This document shows positions 57,824 to 64,000 of a stretch of 64,000 nt of DNA, one piece after another. The position numbers were made by a program, and so were the translations under genes. The DNA is from Brachypterus glaber. Lineage: Eukaryota; Arthropoda; Insecta; Coleoptera; Kateretidae. The stretch is from contig OY294048.1 in NCBI GenBank assembly GCA_958510825.1, forward strand, positions 14,959,589 to 15,023,588, read 5' to 3'. Below the pieces are notes generated by a model. It did not search any database. It saw only the letters and a program-made list of their open reading frames with translations, and was not told the origin of the DNA. Positions within the stretch are counted from its first letter, which is position 1. Every line of letters starts with the position of its first letter.

Positions 57824-57914
57824 GTGCTACACTTTCCGGCCAACCAAATAAATACGTATTTGTTGTATGAAAAACAAATACAGTATTTATTTGGTTGGCT
57901 GGAAAGTGTAGCAC
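57824..57914. repeat. Hairpin
   Basis: 'gtgctacactttccggccaa' with 'ccaaataaatacgtatttgtt' is mirrored by 'aacaaatacagtatttattt' with 'ggttggctggaaagtgtagc'. Confidence 0.85.
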
Positions 57915-58351
57915 AAATGAGATAGAGATAGGGTAGACGTCTTTTGTTTCATAATTCTAGTTGTAGAGAGCTCCATTGTGACACCTTGGAGGGTAAGGGA
58001 TAACAAATATGTAGTTAAGGTAACAAATGATTAATTTCAATATACAGAATTCAGGTTGTACTAACCAGAAAAATAGTTTTGCCATATATTACTATTTTTC
58101 TGGTTAGACTAACTAAGTTTTTTCGTTTTCTTTTTCGACAGGATTTTGCAAGAATTCCTGTTAAAACCTATTACGTTTTCATAGGTCATTTTTTACAGGA
58201 TATCTTTTTCCTGGTTTCCCAGTAAGGTGGTAAGGGGTTATTTTTTATAGCAAAACTTTTCTCCGCCAATAAATAAAAGTGATCTCTTCAATTTCGATAT
58301 TTTTCTTTGTTTTCGAGTTGTTTAGAGTGGAAAAAAGCCTTTATATATTAA

Positions 58352-58699
58352 CGGGCGTTTTCTGAACTCAACTTTCTTACTATACCCTCGCGCTATATCT
58401 TTGAGTGTTTGGTCTATGCCAAAAATAATCTAGCTAGATACACTTCCCACGGGGAAATCCACAGGTATGAAACACGGTTGGGGCGTAATGTTAGACTGGA
58501 TTTTCTAAGGCTGGAAACCTCTAGAATTTCCACTCTGTATTACGCACCGACTTTTTTCAACAAATTACCTATGGAAACACGGAATTTAAGTACCAGGCGC
58601 TTTAAACAAACTATAAAATCATTTTTGTTAAGGCAGGCATTTTATGATTTTGACGAGTTTTTAAACTCGGACGCTTCCATCTTTGATGGACATTTTTAA
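58352..58699 (+). pseudogene. C-terminal remnant of non-LTR ORF2
   Basis: The frame is open from the insertion edge to TAA at 58,699. It reads FTIPSRYIFECLVYAKNN, then ...HRYETRLG..., APTFFNKLP, and ends with FYDFDEFLNSDAS...DGHF. The order 'L/T-I/L-PS-x-Y-I-x-E', 'FFNKLP', 'x-Y-x-x-x-EFL' is the same as in the remnants at 5068 and 24,600, so all three descend from jockey/CR1-like ORF2 proteins. About 115 of some 900 residues remain. No catalytic domain is present. No ATG is needed because the 5' part is lost. Confidence 0.75.
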
Positions 58700-58773
58700 T
58701 TGTATGTTTTTTTAAGTATGTTATGCAAAAAAAAACATATTTTTTAATCTGTGAAGTTTTAATAATGATACCT

Positions 58774-58948
58774 ATGCAAAATTACAGTTTTAATCGTGTA
58801 AATTACAATTCTAATTGTGTAAAATTACAATTGTAATTGTGTAAAATTACAATTCTAATTATGTAAAATTACAATTCTAATTGTGTAAAATTACAATTCT
58901 AATTGTGTAAAATTACAATTTTAATCATGTGGTTACAATCCTAATCAT
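58774..58948 (+). repeat. 22-bp tandem repeat, ~8 units
   Basis: The unit is 'gtgtaaaattacaattctaa' plus TT. It sits in the 3' UTR of the non-LTR insertion. Confidence 0.95.
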
Positions 58949-59084
58949 TATTTTGAATGACGTGTGTAAAAATTTTGTAATTTATGGCACAAATAAATTC
59001 TATTCTATTCTATTCTATTCTATTCTTTAATATTATTAAGTCAATGATATATTTTTTCGTTAAAACTAAATCCAAACTTTAATT

Positions 59085-59175
59085 CCAGTCGTTCAAGGAA
59101 CACACCCTCGTCCTATGAAAAAAAAAACCCTCCTTAAGATATGGTAGCATTACGGAACGTCCCACAAATACGGGA
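59085..59175 (+). pseudogene. Decayed duplicate of the 60,036 exon
   Basis: 'ttccag|tcgttcaagga...cacaccctcgtcctatga' followed by 'agatatggtagcatt' and 'acaaatacgggacct' tracks the start of the unit D exon with several indels and in-frame stops. The second half of the exon is absent. Confidence 0.7.
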
Positions 59176-59180
59176 CCTCT

Positions 59181-59940
59181 TAGAAACTAATTTACTTTAC
59201 TAATTACAGTTACCAAATATAGTTTGACGCACGGATCTGTGGCTACGGGAAATATGTTTGGAATGTGTATGCAAGTGGGAGGCCCGATGTAGGCAAGCAC
59301 GCCTTATAATGCTCTTGACGGAGACTTTCTTTCATGTGGAGAACTAAAATATCAACACAAAAAATATGAAACGGGTACCTTTTCTAAAAGCGTGGAAAAA
59401 TAAAGTTTATAAAATAAGATATCAAATTAACTTCACTACACTACACTACACTACACTTTCTTTGTACCTTTATCGAATTGTTATTCTGGCCTCAACATTA
59501 TCAGAATTTTTTTAAAAGTAAAATTAATTAAAATTAAAAAAGTCCAATGAGTCAAATAAGATTCTACTATAAAAAATAAAAACACATTATACTTTAGCTA
59601 GACGTCAACTTTGAAGAAATTACCTAGGCCACAGCGTTCAAAAATAAAACTAATGTTAACGGGTAGGGCAATGAATCACATATGCTTCATGGACGTGTGG
59701 GGTAAACATATCATGAATCACATGTGATGCATGGGACTCTCAACGTGTTAAAAAGTTATAAGGTTTACATACAGGCCCACAGACAGATATTTTTTAACAT
59801 CCACTTTATTCACATTTTCTCGACGTTTCATGACGATCTTAAGCCGAAAATGCAAAAAAATCGATTTTTCGGTCATAAAAAATATCAATTTATCATTGAT
59901 AAATACGAACCGTTTTTTTCTGCAATAAAAAAAAATTGAA
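59181..59940. other. No gene seen; (CACTA)n at 59,433-59,458
   Basis: Five CACTA units lie at 59,433-59,458. Open frames at 59,724-60,056 are A/T-rich and have no domain. Confidence 0.5.
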
Positions 59941-60035
59941 ATTGTGAAAAATACTGCAGATCCTTTATAGGTCAATGATCCTATTTTATGTCTACATTTC
60001 ATTAAAACTAAACCCAAACTTTCCTTTGATTCCAG

Positions 60036-60263
60036 TCGGGAGTTCAAGGATCGCACACCCGTCCCATGACAAAAAGGGTATCAGAATTGCCCTCCTTGCG
60101 ATATGGTAGCATTGGGGCACGTATTACAAATACAGGACCCCTGAGAATTTCCACTAATTACCGAAACGTCGAAACTTTTCCGAGAACGACATCGAAGAAG
60201 ACCTATGGCATTAGTCGAGTCGCTGAAGATGAGGAGAATGAATATAACAAACCTTCTAGACCG
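60036..60263 (+). CDS. Candidate internal coding exon (unit D), product unknown
   Basis: A pyrimidine-rich tract ends CTTTGATTCCAG at 60,035, and GTGAGCACATT follows 60,263. The 228 nt between are one open frame, exactly 76 codons, phase 0 at both ends. It includes RPMTKRVSELPSLRYGSIGA, GPLRISTNYRNVETF and TSKKTYGISRVAEDEENEYN. Base composition is clearly richer in GC than the flanks and the codons are varied, as in real coding DNA. The segment before the acceptor ('ggtcaatgatcctatttt...aaactttc') is shared with units A-C. Unit C holds a decayed exon copy at 59,085-59,175. The polar, Ser/Thr/Arg-rich sequence with an acidic patch resembles a cytoplasmic linker, but I recognise no family. The phase agrees with the exon at 18,828, which proves nothing by itself. 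Confidence 0.5.
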
Positions 60264-60394
60264 GTGAGCACATTACTTTACCATAAAAAATGCTTGCTTA
60301 AATCAAAATTGAAAAAGTTTGAATGCTTTTTTATGTTTCTCGTCGTTTGGACTTTTTCATGGTTATAACCATGAAAAAGATGATTTTCGTAAAA

Positions 60395-60455
60395 AAAATC
60401 TGTCTGTCGGTATTGTAGGTTGGGAAAATTTTTGGTAAAAATCGGGGTTGTATAA
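60395..60455 (-). repeat. GTTATCG-motif repeat, partial minus-strand copy
   Basis: 'ctgtctgtcggtattgtagg', 'ttggtaaaaatcggggttg': the reverse complement of the accompanying GACAGAC and 'accccgatttttaccaa' blocks. Confidence 0.45.
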
Positions 60456-60607
60456 GGGAACGTTCAAGTATTACGTAACGCAAATTTTGATCATTTTGGA
60501 CCCTCACCCCCCCTGTAACGCTATTTTCCTATACCATTTACATGGGCGTAACACTACAAAATGACCCCCACCCCCCTAGGAGCGTTACGTAATACTTGAA
60601 CGTTCCC
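60456..60607. mobile_element. MITE, GGGAACGTTCAAGTATTACG ends, 3-bp duplication TAA
   Basis: 'gggaacgttcaagtattacg' plus TAACGC is mirrored at the right. TAA flanks both sides (60,453-60,455 and 60,608-60,610). A closely related copy is nested in the hAT at 40,843. Confidence 0.9.
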
Positions 60608-60734
60608 TAAAGGTAAATATGGTAACAACTATTTTATTAATTTTTTACTCAAAAGGTTTCGTTTTTCGAAAAAAGAAACTTCTATGAAAAAAAAAAGTGT
60701 TTTGAAAAAAAAAATAGCATATTTTAATCCTAGA

Positions 60735-60831
60735 CGGTAAAGTGATTATTTTCTGGGTCGAGAGACGATATGGACAGGCGAGACCTGTCGAGGCTGGCCA
60801 CCTCTCGAGACCCAGTAAACCATTTTTCCGG
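60735..60831. repeat. Hairpin
   Basis: 'tttctgggtcgagag' is mirrored by 'ctctcgagacccagtaaa', with imperfect outer arms 'cggtaaagtgatta' and 'aaccatttttccgg'. Confidence 0.7.
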
Positions 60832-61141
60832 CGTGAATTACATATTTTTCTTTATCCTACATAAAAAATAGTATAAAAAGGTACAAAATATACAATATAT
60901 ATATAAAAAAGTTAGGTACTATGGCAAAAGACTAAATTAAAAATCGCACAGTGAATATTTTCAAAACAGATTCAAATATTGGATGTGCAGTATATGCGTA
61001 GTTTATTTTATAAAACATAACTATATTCTTTACATAAAACATATACTATTCAAACCTGTTGTAAAAATATTTACTGTTCTTGATGAAACAGACCATAGAT
61101 CGAGTGATCCAAAGAGCAATGCTCACCGAGCATTTGAAAGA

Positions 61142-62065
61142 TAGAGGAAAGTCGCCTAATTTCGGATACCATTTACAATGTATTCAATATTTAATACTCG
61201 GTATCACTTTTTGATATTTTTTTTTATATAACCAGATACAACTTATTATAGCGAACCATGATTTATTATATTATATATATTACAGTTTATTTTTTCCAAA
61301 AAACACGGTTAAAAAAAATCAGCGCATTTTTGTGCATTTGAAAAAGGGCTCCTAATTTCGGACATATCCGAAAAAAATTTTTCAAGAGTAGATCTGGATC
61401 CCATTGCTTATGTTTCTTGTTATTCCTTCACATTTAAGACGTAATTTAATCATTAAGCGATTTTCTACGAAATACTATAGGAACTATAATTTTAGATTCC
61501 CAATTTCGAATATCGTATACGATATTCGAAATTACCTAAGATACTACGCGTAGTATCTTAGGTAATTGTGTATCTTAGTTTGTTGTATCATTATAAAAAT
61601 AATAATTAATGGTTGGTTATCCTGAATAATAATTACCTTGCGGATATCCGAAATTGGGAATCAAATGCACAAAAATGGTCTATCCAAAATTAGGCAACTT
61701 TCTGCTTTTTAGATTAGAAATTTGTAGAATGTTTACGTTTTCAAATTGCTTAATTATGAATAGTGGATCAACTTAACTAACATCATAACTTACCCAAGAC
61801 AGAATTACGAACTTTTATAACGATTATTCATAAAATAAACAAGCATAATAATGCAACTGAGCACAAAACTGCCATTTGCAATATAAACGATTTGTGCTGC
61901 CATTTAAAGGGGAGAAGCTCTACCGTTATCATATTACAGGACGGATTTAGTTTGACTTTTGGCTTCGCATAAAAGTAGGTTTCTGTTTACCTTTGCAGAC
62001 AGTATCTTAAATACACTACTATCCGAAATTTGGAAACCATCCGAAATTAGGCGCATTTCCTCTAT
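61142..62065. mobile_element. ~0.92-kb element, TAGAGGAAATSGCCTAATTT ends, copy 2
   Basis: Very close to 54,658-55,569 over its whole length. It differs mainly by twin palindromes at 61,502-61,566 and a shorter (TA) stretch near 61,270. Non-coding. Confidence 0.9.
61502..61566. repeat. Two adjacent perfect palindromes
   Basis: 61,502-61,533 (arm AATTTCGAATATCGTA and its exact mirror, 32 nt) abuts 61,534-61,563 (arm ACCTAAGATACTACG and its exact mirror, 30 nt; it extends to 36 nt at 61,531-61,566). The sister copy at 55,021 has only 'aatttcgaatatc|ttagtatcttaggtaatt' here. Confidence 0.95.
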
Positions 62066-62168
62066 GTCAAGAAATTAATGACAAGTTGTTATCAACTATA
62101 AGTTACTTGAAATGCATTAAATAGATACAGTAGTATTAAATTAGTTTATTAACTAAATTGTTGTTTAA

Positions 62169-62556
62169 CCCTTTGAGACTCAATTTTAATTTCTTTTTGT
62201 ATCAACTTTTTTGGGTTATAACTGGTCATTGGCTATTACAAAGTATTTTTTTGTTGTTGTTTAAAACAAATATTTTACGACGAAAAAAAAAGTGGAACAT
62301 ATATGACCCAGTAGGCATCTTAGTCGGATTATATATGGCCCACTGGGTATAGTATAACATAATTGTTATTTTGAAATTTAATTTTTATAGGACAAAGTAT
62401 ACAAAAGTAGCTTTGTTACTGTTAAAAAAAATTCTGGAAATACGCTCCAAGTAACTAAAGAAACAATTAATTTTCCAACGTAAAATAGGACATGCAGTGC
62501 ACAAGTGACGACTTAAAACACGATGGAACATATATGTCCCACTGGGTCTCAAAGGG
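62169..62556. mobile_element. piggyBac MITE with TTAA duplications
   Basis: TTAA (62,165-62,168), CCCTTTGAGACTCA at the left end, the mirrored 'tctcaaaggg' at the right, then TTAA (62,557-62,560). TTAA duplication and CCCTTTGA-type ends are the piggyBac signature. The interior repeats 'catatatg(a/g/t)cccastgggt'-like words three times. No transposase. Confidence 0.9.
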
Positions 62557-62560
62557 TTAA

Positions 62561-63100
62561 TAAAATTAAAATAAATAATCTAAAATATTTATCTGCACTG
62601 CTTGTCTTTATAGAACAATTTATTGAACACCTACATCTTTAAGGTCAAGTCTACTTATATTAATATATCTAACACTGACCCAATGATATCAAGGATAAGC
62701 TTCTGTAAATTATGCATTCGTGCATATTGTGCCAGAAATTATTTTATTGTATTTTAATTATTTACAATGATACCTCAAAAGGGCGTGTCAGTCTGTAAAA
62801 GTTTAACATAAATAATCAACAGGTTAAAAACACCCAACAATAAAATATGGGTACTGCAAAAAATTACACACTTCCTCCATAATTATAAAAACATATGAAG
62901 GGTACAGGAGAAAAAACCACAAGCGCCTAATTGCAGCTCTCCGGAGTTTGTTTTGTTTTTTTGTTGTTTGGTGTGTTTTTTTTTTTAATGAGGGGGCCTT
63001 GGTTTGCGTCAACGTTGCAACGTTAACGCGTTGGTTTGGCGTCTGTTTGATGTTTTTTATTTTTGTAAAAAATGATTTTTATTTAAAGTAATATATTGAG
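62561..63100. other. No gene seen
   Basis: AT-rich. A palindromic patch 'aacgttgcaacgttaacgcg' lies near 63,011. Confidence 0.4.
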
Positions 63101-63109
63101 AACCGATCA

Positions 63110-63200
63110 GCGCATGCGCGTGCGCCTGCGCAGTTTATCAAAACGCGGCATATAAGCGCTACTAAAAAACCTGGTACCTAGTCCATTTTTGCCCAAAAAC
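63110..63200 (+). promoter_or_regulatory. Possible promoter: NRF-1-like GCGCATGCGC cluster plus TATA-like box
   Basis: 'gcgcatgcgcgtgcgcctgc' (63,111-63,131) holds overlapping NRF-1-type palindromic sites. CATATAAGC lies at 63,150-63,158. No downstream exon is identified in the remaining 800 bp, so the call is speculative. Confidence 0.25.
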
Positions 63201-63479
63201 GGGTTGATAATGCCATCCTGTGGTTATTAAAGTGTACTTTCCGAATCAGCTATCATCGTTCGTGCAACACCCCGTCTATCACTCTAAAATATATTTGAAA
63301 ATATGGGGTACCGCGGAAAACCCCCGGTATTCCAATAAACGCGCGTCCGTTGCAATCACCTGTTATATTATGACAGTGTCATCCATGCATTGTAAAACTT
63401 TGAAAAGCATTTAACTTAGAATCAGCTTTTTTAGACTACCGGGGCTTTTCCCCTGTAGGTACCCTTCATATGTTTTTTA

Positions 63480-63960
63480 AACACTTTTCGAAACAAGCAA
63501 ATAATTTAAATATATCTTATTTCGAAAAACAAAAAATAAAATAAATTAAAAAAAAAAGTTTTTACTCCCTTTGTGTCCCTTGTCCCACCTGGATTTACAC
63601 CCAAAAATAATCGCAGCTGAGAGCTTTGGATAAGGAAGGGAGGTCCTTCAAGGAACCTATATTCCTAATTTGAGGTATTTAACTCAAAGTAATAAATAAA
63701 AGCGTTCTTGAGTTGTGGTAAAAATTTTTTCTGGACAGACAAACCAACATGTTGCAACAGACGAAATATTACTTTCCTCAAGGAAACTCTGTCGATCTGT
63801 CTCTCGGTCTGTTTATTGGTCTGTCTGTCGGTTTATCTGTCGGTCTGTCTGTCGGTCTATCTATCTGTCTGTCTGTGTGTCTGTCTGTCTGCCTGTCGGT
63901 CTATCTGTCTGTCTGCCGGTATGTCTGATTATCGGTCTGTTGTAAGGCAAGAAAATGTAT
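63480..63960 (+). repeat. GTTATCG-motif dispersed repeat with (GTCT)n tail
   Basis: 'gtcccacctggatttacacc', 'gagagctttggataaggaag', 'atttgaggtatttaactcaa' and 'gcgttcttgagttgtggta' precede GGACAGACA and a long (TCTG/GTCT)n run (63,790-63,942). Frames over the run are low-complexity and not genes. Confidence 0.85.
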
Positions 63961-64000
63961 CAAACTTGCGTCGTGTATGATGGATTTTAGTTAATTCCTG

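Larger units (their letters stand above)
58352..59028 (+). mobile_element. 5'-truncated non-LTR retrotransposon inserted in unit C
   Basis: The left edge interrupts unit C after 'aagcctttatatatta', and unit C resumes after the tail. It contains an ORF end (58,352-58,699), an internal 22-bp tandem repeat (58,774-58,948), AATAAATTC and a (TTCTA)n tail (58,998-59,027). Confidence 0.8.
57122..59180 (+). repeat. Duplicated segment, unit C (interrupted)
   Basis: 'aagaagggtaaattttgc' (57,160), 'atatacagaattcaggttgt' (58,038), 'ttttctccgccaataaataa' (58,258) and 'aagtcaatgatatattttttcg' (59,038) match A and B in order. A hairpin (57,824-57,914) and a non-LTR insertion (58,352-59,028) split it. At 59,081 it has 'ttccagtcgttcaaggaa', a decayed copy of the exon seen in unit D. 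Confidence 0.75.

Noticed and set aside
58774..58948. Regular 22-bp repeats that could suggest a CRISPR array
   Set aside because: Units are contiguous without spacers, in the 3' UTR of a retrotransposon in animal DNA.
63708..63980. Cys/Ser/Val-rich frames of 76-90 codons
   Set aside because: Translation of a (GTCT)n run.

Overview
This looks like a window of AT-rich nuclear DNA from an animal, most likely an insect. The basis is the density of short inverted-repeat transposons (MITEs), 5'-truncated jockey/CR1-like non-LTR retrotransposon ends, a Penelope-like element (PLE), metazoan-type splice signals and long microsatellites. Nothing bacterial is present: no operons, ribosome binding sites, CRISPR, tRNA or rRNA. 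I could not fix the species.

Almost the whole window is accessory DNA. The only long open reading frame with clear homology is the PLE at 34.7-36.2 kb (reverse transcriptase plus GIY-YIG endonuclease), followed by a hammerhead-ribozyme-like motif. Three non-LTR elements are represented only by the C-terminal part of their ORF plus 3' tail (5.04-5.69, 24.6-25.4 and 58.35-59.03 kb). DNA transposons include two hAT elements with perfect 8-bp target duplications (28.855-29.493 and 39.873-43.300 kb), a piggyBac MITE with TTAA duplications (62.169-62.556 kb), two Transib-like elements with CACTATGG termini (6.27-7.69 and 30.624-31.829 kb), one of which still carries a transposase C-terminus, and three elements with TTACGTAACG-rich ends and 3-bp A/T duplications. 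Many foldback or hairpin elements span 0.1 to 2.1 kb; the largest are at 3.64-5.75 and 15.86-17.58 kb.

Evidence for host genes is thin but present. A GC-rich island at 9.1-9.36 kb carries an initiator-like TCAGTT and ends in a GTGAGT donor, so it may be a non-coding first exon. A 73-nt exon candidate at 18.828-18.900 kb has a strong acceptor, a strong donor and an ATG in good context. A 228-nt phase 0-0 exon candidate lies at 60.036-60.263 kb. The last belongs to a region (51.8-60.3 kb) in which one genomic segment occurs in four diverged copies, each interrupted by different transposons. These pieces may belong to one or more host genes with very long introns. I do not recognise their products.

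Layout: 0-5.8 kb hAT relic, foldback elements and word-repeat element; 6-9.1 kb Transib derivative and MITE; 9.1-9.4 kb possible first exon; 10.9-12.1 kb inverted/tandem array; 12.2-24.5 kb hairpin MITEs, 1.7-kb foldback, exon candidate, Harbinger- and Crypton-like scraps; 24.6-29.5 kb non-LTR end, GA tracts, 95-bp array, hAT MITE; 29.8-33.7 kb dispersed repeats and Transib MITE; 34.7-36.4 kb PLE; 37.7-43.3 kb foldback elements and 3.4-kb hAT; 44-51 kb direct repeats with hairpins; 51.8-60.3 kb duplicated segment with exon; 60.4-64 kb MITEs and microsatellite.
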